This document shows positions 25,629 through 37,091 of a DNA stretch of 64,000 nt, piece after piece. Source of the stretch: Saprospiraceae bacterium (GTDB lineage Bacteria; Bacteroidota; Bacteroidia; Chitinophagales; Saprospiraceae); assembly GCA_041392805.1 (NCBI GenBank), contig JAWKLJ010000002.1, positions 124,001 through 188,000 of the forward strand, in the 5' to 3' direction. Position 1 is the stretch's first letter; each line of letters begins with the position of its first letter. Under the pieces are notes generated by a model. The model was not told the origin of the DNA, did no database searches, and was given only the letters and a program-made list of their open reading frames with translations. Both the position numbers and the translations under genes were made by a program.

Positions 25629-26321
25629 ATGGCAAAGGTTGGAAAAAAACGTGCAGCAGTAGATGCAAAAGTCGATTCCACTAAGTTGTATGCCCTTGAA
25701 GATGCCATGGCACTTATCAAGGACATCAACACGACTAAATTTGATGCATCTGTTGACGTTCATGTTCGTCTTGGTATTGATCCGCGTAAAGCCGATCAAG
25801 CCCTCCGTGGTACAGTGAGTTTACCTCATGGTACAGGCAAAACCAAAAGAGTATTGGTTTTGTGTACACCTGATAAAGAAGAGGAAGCAAAAGCAGCAGG
25901 GGCCGATTATGTAGGCTTGGATGATTTAATCACCAAGATACAAAATGGCTGGACTGATGTAGATGTGGTCATTGCCATGCCTCAAGTAATGGCTAAGGTC
26001 GGTAGAATTGGCCGTACCCTGGGACCACGTGGCTTAATGCCTAACCCTAAAACAGGGACCGTTACCCAGGATGTAGGTGCAGCTGTAGCTGATGTTAAAA
26101 AAGGTAAAATTTCCTTCCGCGTTGATAAATACGGTATTGTTCATGCCTCAATTGGGCGAGTATCCTTCTCTCCTGATCAATTGAAAGATAACGCGAATGA
26201 ATTGATTGGTACTTTAGTTAGGATGAAACCATCTACAGCTAAAGGCACCTATCTGAAATCGCTTACCGTGGCAAGCACAATGAGCCCGGGATTGAAAGTG
26301 GATACCAAAACAATTAAGTAA
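25629..26321 (+). CDS. rplA: 50S ribosomal protein L1
   Basis: A 230-residue L1 that forms the ribosomal L1 stalk and can repress its own operon in other bacteria. Visible family features include [38 protein letters not shown] and [18 protein letters not shown]. It follows rplK by 76 bp and precedes rplJ by 21 bp in the standard order. Confidence 0.98.
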   Translation: MAKVGKKRAAVDAKVDSTKLYALEDAMALIKDINTTKFDASVDVHVRLGIDPRKADQALRGTVSLPHGTGKTKRVLVLCTPDKEEEAKAAGADYVGLDDLITKIQNGWTDVDVVIAMPQVMAKVGRIGRTLGPRGLMPNPKTGTVTQDVGAAVADVKKGKISFRVDKYGIVHASIGRVSFSPDQLKDNANELIGTLVRMKPSTAKGTYLKSLTVASTMSPGLKVDTKTIK

Positions 26322-26342
26322 GTTTTCTAAATTGCTTGAGAA

Positions 26343-26879
26343 ATGACAAAAGCAGAAAAAACCGCTACTATCGAGGTATTGAAGGAAAAATTTTCAAGTA
26401 CAGAATTCTTTTACTTGACCGATTCTTCAACACTCACTGTAGAACAAATAAATCAATTCAGAGGCTTGTGTTACGAGAAAGGGATTGAAATGCGAGTGGT
26501 GAAAAACACCTTGGCTCGTAAAGCCCTTGAGTCACTGCCTGAAGAAAAAGGATATGGCGAATTGTATGAGTCCCTTAAGGGGCCAACCGCCATTCTATTT
26601 ACTGAAGCAGCTAGCTCTCCAGCCAAAGTGCTCAAAGAGTTTCGTAAATCTTCAGAAAAACCTATTCTCAAAGCCGCATATATTGATACAGCTATCTATG
26701 TGGGAGATGATCAAATAGATCTACTCACTAAGCTCAAATCAAAAGAAGACTTGCTGGGCGAGGTTATTGCCTTGTTGCAGTCTCCTGCGAAAAATGTTAT
26801 CAGCGCCCTTAAGTCAGGTGGTCAAACCATTTCAGGTTTGCTTAAAGCACTTGAAGAGCGTGGCAGTGCAGCAGAATAA
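26343..26879 (+). CDS. rplJ: 50S ribosomal protein L10
   Basis: A 178-residue L10, base of the L7/L12 stalk. It has the N-terminal RNA-binding domain (FYLTDSSTLTVEQINQFRG, EMRVVKNTLARKALE) and the C-terminal helix that binds L7/L12 dimers (AKNVISALKSGGQTISGLLK). Only 21 bp separate it from rplA, so there is no long L10 leader of the kind seen in proteobacteria. Confidence 0.97.
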   Translation: MTKAEKTATIEVLKEKFSSTEFFYLTDSSTLTVEQINQFRGLCYEKGIEMRVVKNTLARKALESLPEEKGYGELYESLKGPTAILFTEAASSPAKVLKEFRKSSEKPILKAAYIDTAIYVGDDQIDLLTKLKSKEDLLGEVIALLQSPAKNVISALKSGGQTISGLLKALEERGSAAE

Positions 26880-26971
26880 GTTGCTGTACCTTTGAGAATG
26901 TATTAACCAATTTTGGCTTCCAAGTTAACGCACGATATATTTTTTAAATTATCGTCAAAAAAAAATTTACA

Positions 26972-27358
26972 ATGGCAGATCTTAAAGCATTTGCAGAACA
27001 ACTTGTTAATCTAACCGTAAAGGAAGTAAGCGAACTCGCTGCGATCCTTAAAGATGAGTACGGTATTGAACCTGCTGCTGCCGCAGTAGCTGTTGCAGCG
27101 CCTAGTGCAGGTGGTGGCGATGGTGGTGCTGATGCCGCTGTTGAAAAAACAGAATTCGACGTTATGTTGGAATCTGCTGGCGCAGGCAAACTAAAAGTAG
27201 TTAAAGAAGTAAAAACACTTCTTGGACTAGGCTTGAAAGAAGCAAAAGACCTTGTTGATGGTGCTCCGTCAATGATCAAACAAGGTGTTTCTAAAGAAGA
27301 AGCTGAGTCTATTAAAACTGTTTTGGAAGAAGCAGGTGCTACGATAGAAATCAAGTAA
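26972..27358 (+). CDS. rplL: 50S ribosomal protein L7/L12
   Basis: A 128-residue acidic stalk protein. The N-terminal dimerisation helix ([20 protein letters not shown]) is followed by an Ala/Gly-rich hinge at about 38-55 and the C-terminal factor-binding domain ([34 protein letters not shown]). It precedes rpoB by 281 bp, a gap with two strong hairpins. Confidence 0.98.
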   Translation: MADLKAFAEQLVNLTVKEVSELAAILKDEYGIEPAAAAVAVAAPSAGGGDGGADAAVEKTEFDVMLESAGAGKLKVVKEVKTLLGLGLKEAKDLVDGAPSMIKQGVSKEEAESIKTVLEEAGATIEIK

Positions 27359-27369
27359 TTTGCGTATAA

Positions 27370-27446
27370 CCAAAAGTTGAATGCCAATTTGTGCGTTCAA
27401 CTTTTGGCTTATAAGGCTTAGCCAAGGTACAAAAACGGCTAAGCCT
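27370..27446 (+). promoter_or_regulatory. Twin hairpins in the rplL-rpoB gap, likely attenuator or processing site
   Basis: Two perfect stems lie in tandem: CCAAAAGTTGAA (27370-27381) with TTCAACTTTTGG (27396-27407), and AGGCTTAGCC (27414-27423) with GGCTAAGCCT (27437-27446). Neither is followed by a long T-run. This position corresponds to the attenuator/RNase III region known between rplL and rpoB in Escherichia coli; the function here is inferred. The rest of the 281-bp gap is AT-rich and may hold a weak promoter near 27566-27590. Confidence 0.6.
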
Positions 27447-27639
27447 ATCGTCGTATAAATACCTTAAGTTTCAGCTAGCTTTTTTTAGCCATTGTATCGG
27501 AAAGCATTTGATTTAACCTTTTTCGGGAAAAAGTCAAATCATTTTTGCGTTTATTGAACTTTTTTGGGTTTCGTTTAGTATAATACTTTATGGCAATCTA
27601 TGAAAAGCATGATTGCCTTCATATAAACAAGGATTGCAA

Positions 27640-30600
27640 ATGACAGCAAACGGTAAAGTCCTTACTGCCGAAGAAAAGAGGGTAAGCTTTGGTAAAATTA
27701 AACTTTCCGCTCAGTATCCTGACTTGCTTGAAATTCAGTTGAAGTCCTTTCAGGAATTCTTCCAGTTGGAAACAACTCCTGAGAATAGAATGAATGAGGG
27801 GCTTTATAAAGTATTTCAGGAAAACTTTCCTATCGTTGATGCCAGGAATATTTTTGTTCTCGAATTTCTGGATTATTTCATTGACCCACCTCGATACTCT
27901 ATCGAAGAGTGTATGCAACGTGGCCTAACGTATAGTGTGCCCTTGAAGGCAAAGCTGCGTTTGTCATGTAATGACGAAGAACATGTTGATTTTCAAACTA
28001 TTGTGCAGGATGTTTTTCTTGGCAACATACCGTATATGACGCCAAAAGGAACTTTCGTTATCAATGGTGCTGAACGTGTGATCGTCTCTCAGTTGCACCG
28101 CTCTCCTGGCGTATTTTTTGGTCAGACCTTTCATCCCAATGGTACGAAAATTTATTCCGCCAGGGTAATTCCTTTCAAGGGAGCCTGGATGGAATTTGCC
28201 ACGGATATCAATACGGTTATGTATGCCTACATCGACCGTAAAAAGAAATTCCCTGTTACCACGCTTTTAAGGGCCATTGGATTTGATACAGACAAATCTA
28301 TTCTGGATATTTTTGATCTAGCTGATGAGGTTCCCGCAGACAGAGCGTCGCTGGAAGCTGCCATTGGCCGTAAACTAGCGGCTCGGGTACTCAGAAGTTG
28401 GACGGAAGATTTTGTGGATGAAGATACCGGTGAAGTTGTAACGATAGAAAGGAATGAAATCATCCTGGAGCGAGATATTGCGCTGGATGAAGACAATATC
28501 GAGCTTATCTTAAAGGCAGATACCAGTACGGTCATTTTGCAAAAAGAAGATATTGGCCTCGATTATTCTATTATATACAATACGCTACAAAAAGATCCTT
28601 CGAGCTCAGAAATGGAGGCGGTCCAGTACATCTACCGTCAATTGAGGGGTACAGATCCCCCAGATGAAGAAACAGCTCGTGGTATCATCGATAAATTGTT
28701 TTTTTCCGATAAACGTTACAACCTGGGAGAGGTTGGACGGTACAAAATCAATCGGAAACTGTTCTTGGATATCTCCAAGGAAACACTTGTTCTCACCAAA
28801 GAAGATATCATCTCTATTGTGAAGTACCTCGTTCAATTGATGAACCAGGAAGCGGAAATTGATGATATTGACCACTTGAGTAATCGCCGTGTCCGAACCG
28901 TTGGTGAACAATTGTACGCTCAGTTTGGCGTGGGATTAGCGCGTATGGCCCGAACCATTCGGGAGAGAATGAATGTGAGAGATAATGAGGTCTTTACACC
29001 TATTGATTTGATCAATGCAAGAACGCTTTCTTCGGTGATCAACTCTTTCTTTGGAACAAGCCAGTTGTCCCAATTCCTCGATCAAACCAACCCCCTTTCT
29101 GAGATAACCCACAAACGTCGTATTTCTGCCCTCGGACCTGGTGGACTTTCTCGGGAGCGCGCTGGTTTTGAGGTAAGAGACGTTCACTATTCGCATTATG
29201 GTCGTTTGTGTACGATTGAGACGCCTGAAGGACCGAATATTGGACTGATTTCGACCCTTTGTATTCACGCAAAAGTGAATAAAATGGGATTCCTCGAAAC
29301 ACCATACCGCGAGGTTATAAAAGGAAAGGTGGATGTTATTCATGAAGCCCAATATTTATCAGCGGAAGGAGAAGATTTCAAAAAGATCGCACAGGCCAAT
29401 GCCCCACTTGATGAGCAGGGTGCTTTTTTGTCTGATCGGGTGAAATGTAGAGAACATGGTGATTTCCCTGTATTGTCGCCACCAGAAATTGAGTTCATGG
29501 ATGTTGCACCTAACCAAATTGTTGGGGTATCTGCTTCTATGATTCCTTTCTTGGAAAACGATGATGCCAACCGGGCTTTGATGGGATCTAACATGCAGCG
29601 CCAGGCGGTGCCTTTGATCCGACCTAGTTCCCCTGTTGTTGGAACAGGCCTGGAAGGGAAAGTGGCTAGGGACTCCCGCATGCTGATCAATGCGGAAGGC
29701 GATGGTATTGTTGAATATGTAGACGCTACCGAAATCGTCATTCGTTATGACCGCACGGAGGAGGAGCAATTAGTCTCTTTTGAAGACAACAAGAAAACAT
29801 ACACGCTTACTAAATTCCGAAGAACCAACCAAGGAACCTGTATCAACCTCAAGCCTATCGTGCGAAGAGGAGATAGGGTGTACAAAGGCATGATCCTTTG
29901 TGATGGTTATGCAACGGAAAAAGGAGAGTTGGCACTTGGACAAAACCTTAGGGTGGCTTTCATGCCATGGAAAGGGTACAACTTTGAGGATGCCATTGTA
30001 TTGTCTGAAAGGGTTGTCCGCGAAGATATTTTTACTTCTCTTCATATAGAGCACTTTGAGCTAGACGTTAGAGACACCAAATTGGGTGAAGAAGAACTTA
30101 CCAATGATATTCCTAACGTTAGTGAAGAAGCAACCAAAGACCTGGACGAAAATGGTATCATTCGGGTTGGTGCTTGGGTGAAAGAAGGCGATATTCTGAT
30201 TGGTAAAATCACACCGAAAGGAGAATCCGATCCAACCCCAGAAGAAAAACTGCTTCGTGCGATCTTTGGGGATAAAGCAGGTGATGTTAAAGATGCTTCT
30301 ATGAAGGCACCTCCTTCTTTGAAAGGAGTGGTCATCGACAAGCAGTTGTTTGCCCGTGCGAAAAAGGATAAAGTACAAAAAGCACAAGAGAAAGACCTGC
30401 TAAGTAAGTTAGAGGATCAACATAAGATTGCACTTAATGAGTTGCAAACCATTCTTATTGATAAATTGCTACTATTGGTGAAAGATAAAGTTTCCCAAGG
30501 CGTAAAGAGCATTTATAATGAGAATTTGATTCCTACCGGTGTTAAATTTAACCAGGTATTGCTACGCGAGATTGATTATACTACGGTAGATTATAGCAAT

Positions 30601-31461
30601 TGGACGGATGATGAGAATACCAATGCTTTGATTGCTCGTTTATTGCACAACTATAGTATAAAAGCTAATGAAGAAATCGGACGCTATAAGCGCGAAAAAT
30701 TCAACATTAGTATTGGAGATGAGTTGCCTGCTGGTGTACTTAAATTAGCTAAAGTGTATTTGGCTAAAAAACGTAAGCTGAAAGTAGGTGATAAATTGGC
30801 CGGTCGTCACGGTAACAAAGGGATTGTCTCTCGGATCGTAAGGATGGAGGACATGCCATTCCTGGAGGATGGTACGCCAGTAGATATCGTACTGAACCCA
30901 CTTGGGGTGCCTTCTAGGATGAACCTGGGACAGATTTTTGAAACCGTACTCGGATGGGCAGGTGAAAAACTGGGCATGAAGTATGGTACACCAATTTTTG
31001 ATGGTGCCAGTATGGGGGAAATTTCTGAATACATCAATAAAGCTAACCTGCCTGATCTTGGACAAACTTATTTGTCGGATGGTGAGACAGGGGATCGTTT
31101 CCACCAGCAAGCTACCGTCGGTGTTATCTACATGCTTAAATTGTCACACATGGTTGATGACAAAATGCATGCTCGTTCCATCGGACCATACTCTTTGATT
31201 ACGCAGCAACCGCTTGGTGGTAAAGCACAATTTGGTGGTCAGCGTTTTGGAGAGATGGAGGTTTGGGCACTCGAAGCATTCGGGGCAGCTAATATCTTGC
31301 GGGAATTACTGACGATTAAATCTGATGATATTACGGGACGTGCCAAAGCCTATGAGGCAATCGTTAAAGGCGATAATTTACCGGAACCAAATATTCCGGA
31401 ATCCTTTAATGTATTGATACACGAATTGCGCGGCTTGGCACTCGATGTGAAATTCGAATAA
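27640..31461 (+). CDS. rpoB: DNA-directed RNA polymerase subunit beta
   Basis: The ATG at 27640 ([20 protein letters not shown]) is preferred over an upstream TTG at 27613. The 1273-residue protein carries the rifampicin-region pattern [20 protein letters not shown] and [16 protein letters not shown] text ([17 protein letters not shown]). The catalytic-centre segments [20 protein letters not shown] and [17 protein letters not shown] are also present, with the C-terminal clamp [20 protein letters not shown]. Wild-type-looking His and Ser residues occur in the rifampicin cluster ([20 protein letters not shown]). Confidence 0.98.
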   Translation: MTANGKVLTAEEKRVSFGKIKLSAQYPDLLEIQLKSFQEFFQLETTPENRMNEGLYKVFQENFPIVDARNIFVLEFLDYFIDPPRYSIEECMQRGLTYSVPLKAKLRLSCNDEEHVDFQTIVQDVFLGNIPYMTPKGTFVINGAERVIVSQLHRSPGVFFGQTFHPNGTKIYSARVIPFKGAWMEFATDINTVMYAYIDRKKKFPVTTLLRAIGFDTDKSILDIFDLADEVPADRASLEAAIGRKLAARVLRSWTEDFVDEDTGEVVTIERNEIILERDIALDEDNIELILKADTSTVILQKEDIGLDYSIIYNTLQKDPSSSEMEAVQYIYRQLRGTDPPDEETARGIIDKLFFSDKRYNLGEVGRYKINRKLFLDISKETLVLTKEDIISIVKYLVQLMNQEAEIDDIDHLSNRRVRTVGEQLYAQFGVGLARMARTIRERMNVRDNEVFTPIDLINARTLSSVINSFFGTSQLSQFLDQTNPLSEITHKRRISALGPGGLSRERAGFEVRDVHYSHYGRLCTIETPEGPNIGLISTLCIHAKVNKMGFLETPYREVIKGKVDVIHEAQYLSAEGEDFKKIAQANAPLDEQGAFLSDRVKCREHGDFPVLSPPEIEFMDVAPNQIVGVSASMIPFLENDDANRALMGSNMQRQAVPLIRPSSPVVGTGLEGKVARDSRMLINAEGDGIVEYVDATEIVIRYDRTEEEQLVSFEDNKKTYTLTKFRRTNQGTCINLKPIVRRGDRVYKGMILCDGYATEKGELALGQNLRVAFMPWKGYNFEDAIVLSERVVREDIFTSLHIEHFELDVRDTKLGEEELTNDIPNVSEEATKDLDENGIIRVGAWVKEGDILIGKITPKGESDPTPEEKLLRAIFGDKAGDVKDASMKAPPSLKGVVIDKQLFARAKKDKVQKAQEKDLLSKLEDQHKIALNELQTILIDKLLLLVKDKVSQGVKSIYNENLIPTGVKFNQVLLREIDYTTVDYSNWTDDENTNALIARLLHNYSIKANEEIGRYKREKFNISIGDELPAGVLKLAKVYLAKKRKLKVGDKLAGRHGNKGIVSRIVRMEDMPFLEDGTPVDIVLNPLGVPSRMNLGQIFETVLGWAGEKLGMKYGTPIFDGASMGEISEYINKANLPDLGQTYLSDGETGDRFHQQATVGVIYMLKLSHMVDDKMHARSIGPYSLITQQPLGGKAQFGGQRFGEMEVWALEAFGAANILRELLTIKSDDITGRAKAYEAIVKGDNLPEPNIPESFNVLIHELRGLALDVKFE

Positions 31462-31541
31462 AATGGATGGCAAACCTGCCCGTGAATGGCAGCCTTTGAT
31501 GACATCCTTTTCATAACGATCACTTTCAAACTATCAGCAAT

Positions 31542-34500
31542 ATGCCTTTCAAGAAAAAAAGTCATATTCAAACGCAGGAATTCAACACGATCACCATTAG
31601 TCTTTCCTCTCCGGATGAAATTCTAGAGCGTTCTTATGGTGAGGTGTTAAAGCCTGAAACCATCAATTATAGATCCTACAAGCCAGAACGAGATGGTTTA
31701 TTCTGTGAGCGGATTTTTGGCCCGGTTAAGGACTATGAATGTTACTGTGGTAAGTATAAAAGAATCAGATATAAAGGTATCGTATGCGACCGTTGTGGGG
31801 TAGAGGTAACTGAGAAAAAGGTACGTCGGGAGCGCATGGGACACATCAAGTTGGTTGTTCCTGTCGTGCATATCTGGTTTTTTAAATCGCTGCCCAACAA
31901 GATTGGTTATATGTTGGGGCTTTCTTCCAAAAAATTGGAGACGATTGTTTATTACGAGCGATATGTAGTGATACAACCTGGACTCAAAGAATCTGAAGGT
32001 ATTGCTCAAATGGATCTCCTTACAGAAGAAGAATACCTGGATATATTGGATACTTTGCCACCTGACAATCAAATGTTGGATGACAATGATCCCAATAAGT
32101 TTATAGCCAAAATGGGCGCAGAAGCGGTCCGTGACTTGCTAATGCGACTTCAATTGGATCAGCTTTCGTATGATCTACGTCACCAGGCTGCTAATGAAAC
32201 TTCTCAGCAACGCAAGTCAGAAGCCTTAAAGCGATTGCGCGTGGTGGAGGCTTTCAGGGACGGTTTAAGCAGGATGGAGAACCGTCCAGAGTGGACGGTG
32301 ATTCAATATTTGCCGGTGGTGCCACCCGAATTGAGGCCTCTAGTGCCACTGGATGGTGGCCGATTCGCCAGTTCAGATTTGAATGACTTGTATCGTCGGG
32401 TAATCATCCGAAATAACCGCCTGAAGCGTTTGTTGGAGATTAAAGCACCTGAGGTCATCCTTCGTAATGAGAAAAGGATGTTGCAAGAGGCGGTGGACTC
32501 TTTGTTCGACAACTCTCGAAAATCCAACGCAGTTAAGGCAGAAGGGGGACGTGCCCTGAAATCTTTGAGTGACATTCTTAAAGGTAAACAAGGTCGTTTC
32601 CGTCAGAACCTTTTGGGAAAAAGGGTGGATTATTCTGGTCGTTCAGTGATCGTAGTAGGGCCAACCTTGAAGCTGCATGAATGCGGTATTCCCAAGGCCA
32701 TGGCAGCGGAATTGTTCAAGCCATTTGTCATTCGCAAATTGATCGAGCGCGGAATCGTTAAAACGGTAAAATCCGCTAAAAAATTGGTAGATCGCAAGGA
32801 TCCTGTTATCTGGGAGATTCTTGAGAATATACTAAAGGGCCACCCAGTGATGTTGAACCGGGCGCCTACGCTTCACCGATTATCCATTCAGGCTTTCCAG
32901 CCTAAATTGATAGAAGGCAAGGCTATTCAGTTGCATCCATTGGTATGTGGTGCCTTCAATGCCGACTTTGACGGTGACCAAATGGCAGTTCACGTACCAT
33001 TGAGCCAGGCTGCAGTGCTTGAGGCACAGGTCTTGATGCTTTCTGCCCACAACATGCTTAACCCTCAAAACGGTACACCGATTACCCTGCCTTCACAGGA
33101 TATGGTACTTGGATTGTACTACATTACCAAAGAGCGTAAGTCTACAGAGTCAATTAAGGTAAAAGGTGATGGCCGCAGGTTTTATTCAGCAGAAGAAGTT
33201 ATTATTTCATATAACGAAGGAAAACTTGACCTACATGCACCGATTAAAGTACGTGTAAAAGTAGAGGGAGAAAATGGTGCCTTTGTTTCAAAACTGATCG
33301 ATACCACTACCGGACGTGTGATCTTTAATGAAAGCGTTCCAAAGGAGGTACCTTATGTAAATGCATTACTTACTAAGCGTAACCTCAAATTGGTTATTGC
33401 TGATGTATTGGAAAGAACGGATTTTCATGTCACTGCTGAATTCCTTGATGCCATCAAGGATCTAGGGTTTATGTGGGCTTTCAAAGGTGGTCTGTCTTTC
33501 AATCTAGGAGATTTGATTACGCCTACGGTTAAGCAACGAACCTTGGACCAGGCGCAGGAAGAGGTGGATGAAGTATGGGATAATTACAACATGGGTTTAA
33601 TTACCAATAATGAGCGGTACAACCAGATTATTGATAAATGGACCTATGCGGATAACCGTATTACCGATAACTTGATGAGGGAGTTGGCTGCACATAAACA
33701 AGGATTCAATTCTGTGTTTATGATGCTTGACTCAGGTGCTCGTGGTTCCAAGCAACAAATTAAGCAGTTGTGTGGACTCAGGGGCTTGATGGCTAAACCT
33801 AGAAAATCGGGTGATACAGGTGGCGCTGTTATTGAGAACCCTATCTTGTCTAACTTTATGGATGGACTTTCGGTGTTGGAATACTTTATTTCTACACACG
33901 GTGCGCGAAAAGGTTTGGCGGATACGGCTTTGAAAACGGCGGATGCAGGTTATTTGACGCGTCGTTTGGTTGATGTTTCTCAGGATGTTGTGATTCGAGA
34001 AGAAGATTGTGATACCCTTAGAGGTATTGAAACTTCGGCCTTTAAGGACAATGAAAAGGTAATTGAGAGACTTTCTTCCAGGATTGAAGGCCGTTATACT
34101 TTGCATGATATTTTCCATCCTATTACAGATGCTATCATCTTAAAAGCAGGGGATTATATCGATAGCCGAACGGCGCTGTATATTGAAGATGAAGGCATTG
34201 AGACGGTTACGATTCGTTCAGTACTCACTTGTGAGACCAAAAGAGGAGTATGTACCAAATGCTATGGTAAAAACCTGGCAACGGGTCGAATTACAGAAGC
34301 TGGTGATGCAGTGGGTATTATTGCTGCTCAATCCATTGGTGAACCGGGTACACAGTTGACACTTCGTACGTTCCACACAGGTGGTACAGCATCGGTTTCT
34401 AAAACGGAATCAGAGATCACTGCCAAATTCAATGGTAAGATCGAATTTGATAGCATGCGGGTGACAACAATCACTGGGGAACTGGGTGAAAAACAAGATG

Positions 34501-35849
34501 TTGTTTTAGCACGTACAGGTGAAGTCAGGGTTGTTGATCCCGAAACGGGCAAGCAATATAGTTCACACCATATTCCTTATGGTGCCATATTGGCGGTGAA
34601 GGAAGGTGCTATGATTGGCAAAGGTGAGCCTATCTGTCAATGGGACCCTTTCAACGCGGTGATTATTTCAGAATTTTCAGGTATTGCTCGTTTTGATGGC
34701 ATTGAAGAAGGCGTTACGTTTAGGGTAGAGAAGGATGATCAGACAGGTCACGCTGATAAGGTGATTATTGAGCCTAAGAATAAACGTAAGATCCCGATCA
34801 TCAAGATTGTTAGCCCGTCTGGTGAAGAGCTAAGAAGTTACAACTTGCCAGTGGGTGCTTATATCTCCATTGATGATGGTGCTGATGTAAGAAGTGGACA
34901 AAAAATCGTTAAGATCCCTAGACGATTAGGTAAAATTCAGGATATCACAGGTGGTTTGCCAAGGGTAACAGAGTTATTCGAAGCGCGTAACCCTTCCAAC
35001 CCTGCGGTGGTTTCTGAAATTGATGGTGTTGTTGCTTTTGGAAAGATTAAACGGGGTAATCGCGAGGTAATCGTTACCGCCAAAGACGAGCAAAAACGCA
35101 AATACTTGATCGGACTCTCCAAGCATATCCTGGTTCAGGAAGGTGACTTTGTGAGGGCGGGTACGCCACTATCTGATGGAGCAACGGCGCCCAGAGACAT
35201 TCTAAATATCAGGGGACCATTCGCTGTTCAACAGTATTTGGTAAATGGTATTCAGGAAGTTTATCGCTCTCAGGGTATTACGATTAACAACAAGCATATT
35301 GAAGTAATCGTAAGACAAATGATGCGAAGGGTGCAAATTGAAGATCCAGGTGATACTTCTTTCTTGGAAGGTGAAGCAGTTGATAAATTCGAATTCTTAG
35401 AAGTAAATGACTGGATTTTTGATAAAAAATTCGTCACGGAAGGTGGAGATTCTAATCGCCTTCGTCCTGGTCAATTGGTGACACTGCGTCAATTGAGAGA
35501 AGAAAATTCTTACCTCAAACGCAATGATAAAAAGCCAGTTGAATACAGAGATGCGGTTGCCTCGACATCAAGTCCGTTGTTACAAGGTATTACCAGGGCT
35601 TCTTTGGGAACCTTAAGCTGGATTTCTGCAGCTTCCTTCCAGGAAACAACCAAGGTGCTAAGTACAGCTGCCATTGCTGCCAAAGTTGATGGTTTGCAAG
35701 GCTTGAAGGAAAATGTCATTGTTGGTAAGCTAATCCCAGCGGGTACGGGCTTACGCAGATTTGACAATATATTTGTAACAACTAAAGAGTCTCAAATGGC
35801 TTACGAGTCACGCCGGACCCAACTAGAAGAGGTAGATGACCTCGACTAA
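31542..35849 (+). CDS. rpoC: DNA-directed RNA polymerase subunit beta'
   Basis: A 1435-residue beta' subunit. It has an N-terminal zinc site ([20 protein letters not shown]), the lid/rudder region [20 protein letters not shown], and the catalytic magnesium motif [10 protein letters not shown] second zinc site follows ([16 protein letters not shown]), then trigger-loop/bridge helix text such as [20 protein letters not shown]. It is complete and follows rpoB by 80 bp; a terminator lies at 35884-35924. Confidence 0.98.
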   Translation: MPFKKKSHIQTQEFNTITISLSSPDEILERSYGEVLKPETINYRSYKPERDGLFCERIFGPVKDYECYCGKYKRIRYKGIVCDRCGVEVTEKKVRRERMGHIKLVVPVVHIWFFKSLPNKIGYMLGLSSKKLETIVYYERYVVIQPGLKESEGIAQMDLLTEEEYLDILDTLPPDNQMLDDNDPNKFIAKMGAEAVRDLLMRLQLDQLSYDLRHQAANETSQQRKSEALKRLRVVEAFRDGLSRMENRPEWTVIQYLPVVPPELRPLVPLDGGRFASSDLNDLYRRVIIRNNRLKRLLEIKAPEVILRNEKRMLQEAVDSLFDNSRKSNAVKAEGGRALKSLSDILKGKQGRFRQNLLGKRVDYSGRSVIVVGPTLKLHECGIPKAMAAELFKPFVIRKLIERGIVKTVKSAKKLVDRKDPVIWEILENILKGHPVMLNRAPTLHRLSIQAFQPKLIEGKAIQLHPLVCGAFNADFDGDQMAVHVPLSQAAVLEAQVLMLSAHNMLNPQNGTPITLPSQDMVLGLYYITKERKSTESIKVKGDGRRFYSAEEVIISYNEGKLDLHAPIKVRVKVEGENGAFVSKLIDTTTGRVIFNESVPKEVPYVNALLTKRNLKLVIADVLERTDFHVTAEFLDAIKDLGFMWAFKGGLSFNLGDLITPTVKQRTLDQAQEEVDEVWDNYNMGLITNNERYNQIIDKWTYADNRITDNLMRELAAHKQGFNSVFMMLDSGARGSKQQIKQLCGLRGLMAKPRKSGDTGGAVIENPILSNFMDGLSVLEYFISTHGARKGLADTALKTADAGYLTRRLVDVSQDVVIREEDCDTLRGIETSAFKDNEKVIERLSSRIEGRYTLHDIFHPITDAIILKAGDYIDSRTALYIEDEGIETVTIRSVLTCETKRGVCTKCYGKNLATGRITEAGDAVGIIAAQSIGEPGTQLTLRTFHTGGTASVSKTESEITAKFNGKIEFDSMRVTTITGELGEKQDVVLARTGEVRVVDPETGKQYSSHHIPYGAILAVKEGAMIGKGEPICQWDPFNAVIISEFSGIARFDGIEEGVTFRVEKDDQTGHADKVIIEPKNKRKIPIIKIVSPSGEELRSYNLPVGAYISIDDGADVRSGQKIVKIPRRLGKIQDITGGLPRVTELFEARNPSNPAVVSEIDGVVAFGKIKRGNREVIVTAKDEQKRKYLIGLSKHILVQEGDFVRAGTPLSDGATAPRDILNIRGPFAVQQYLVNGIQEVYRSQGITINNKHIEVIVRQMMRRVQIEDPGDTSFLEGEAVDKFEFLEVNDWIFDKKFVTEGGDSNRLRPGQLVTLRQLREENSYLKRNDKKPVEYRDAVASTSSPLLQGITRASLGTLSWISAASFQETTKVLSTAAIAAKVDGLQGLKENVIVGKLIPAGTGLRRFDNIFVTTKESQMAYESRRTQLEEVDDLD

Positions 35850-35883
35850 TTGTAGTTTGTTATAAACAAGAATGTACGCTAAT

Positions 35884-35924
35884 GAAAAGCCCTCGCTGAG
35901 CACTCATCGGGGGCTTTTCTTTTG
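35884..35924 (+). terminator. Rho-independent terminator of the rpl-rpo operon
   Basis: GAAAAGCCC on the left pairs with GGGCTTTTC on the right around a ~20-nt loop with extra pairing (CTGAG region), followed by TTTTG. It lies 35 bp after the rpoC stop. Confidence 0.8.
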
Positions 35925-36007
35925 AATAAATGACCTTTTGTCGGCTATTTAGAAAATGCTGAGGATCTAAATAGTTATTTTTAAAGCTTACCAAAGCAGT
36001 ATGACTA

Positions 36008-36730
36008 ATGAAAAACTATTTACTTCTTTTTGCTATTCTTTACAGTGGGCTGATGTCTGCTCAAACCATTTGGACCGGAGAGAAGATAACTTTTAGTAAA
36101 GACAATTTTGCCGATCCAACTTTAGCCGAGAACCAAGATCGAATAACGGATAGTGTCTGGATTACCAGGGGCACGATTCAAGGCATTTTTAATATAAAAA
36201 AGGAATTGGCCTATAAGATGAATAGCAGCCCAATAGGTACGGAGTGGGCTTTCGGAACAAGCGCCGGACTAGACTCCCTTACTTTTAAAGATTGGCAGAC
36301 TACCATTAATAACAATCCTCCTTTAATGGTTAATAAAGACATGGTTGTTCACCTGATAGCGGAAGATATATACATTGATATCAAATTTTTGAGCTGGGCA
36401 GTCGGAACAGCTGGGGGTGGATTCAGCTATGAAAGGTCATCTGATCCGGTGTTAAGTACACGAAAGGAAGAAATGTTGGCTGCCCACATTAAGGTTTTTC
36501 CTAATCCTAGTAGCCAACGCATCATGCTAGATTTTGCAAGTGATTCGAATGATCCACTCCGTTTGGTTTTACTTGATATGTCAGGAAAAAAGTGTATGTC
36601 TGAATTAAAAAGTATTCATGTGGGAAATAACCTACTGGAATTTGATCTCGGCACTTTAAGCCCAGGCATGTATTTAATGAAGCTAAAGCAGGGAAATAAA
36701 TGGGCTAACCGAAAAATTATCGTCCAATAG
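36008..36730 (+). CDS. Secreted protein of unknown function with T9SS sorting domain
   Basis: A 240-residue protein with a signal peptide (cleavage near MSAQ, residue 18/19). The ~130-residue middle is a beta-rich domain I do not recognise (TIWTGEKITFSKDNFADPT; WLS-like IDIKFLSWAVGTAGGGFSYE). A type A T9SS C-terminal domain follows (IKVFPNPSSQRIMLDF, LSPGMYLMKL, NRKIIVQ). It should be exported through the outer membrane. A stand-alone gene between the rpo terminator and a 361-bp gap. Confidence 0.8.
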   Translation: MKNYLLLFAILYSGLMSAQTIWTGEKITFSKDNFADPTLAENQDRITDSVWITRGTIQGIFNIKKELAYKMNSSPIGTEWAFGTSAGLDSLTFKDWQTTINNNPPLMVNKDMVVHLIAEDIYIDIKFLSWAVGTAGGGFSYERSSDPVLSTRKEEMLAAHIKVFPNPSSQRIMLDFASDSNDPLRLVLLDMSGKKCMSELKSIHVGNNLLEFDLGTLSPGMYLMKLKQGNKWANRKIIVQ

Positions 36731-37091
36731 TGAGGTTTACATCTACTCCTTTTCTACTGTAGACTTGATGCTTTAAACCATTAACTAAATGTCGCATTTT
36801 ATACAGTACACCAGATTTTAAAAAGTGTTAGGCTAAAAAACCTTAACTTTCCATGTAAGTTTATGCTCGAATGCTAAATTTTACTACCAAAGTAACTTCC
36901 TCGTTCGTAACTACTTAACAATTTCAGTTAAAACTTTCCTCGGTAACAAGACATAGCATCGTCATTGTAGGAGATAAGTCTATCACAAACCTAACGTTTG
37001 TTGGTCAGGCAATATTTTGCCTAAAGCGAAATGCGAAATCTCCATGCATGAAGTCTATTGTTTGGCTATTGATCACTAATCAACATTTTAT
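36731..37091 (+). other. 361-bp gap without a recognised feature
   Basis: An AT-rich spacer between two secreted-protein genes. I see no tRNA, strong hairpin, repeat-family member or coding frame with features here, and no convincing promoter pair. Confidence 0.5.
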
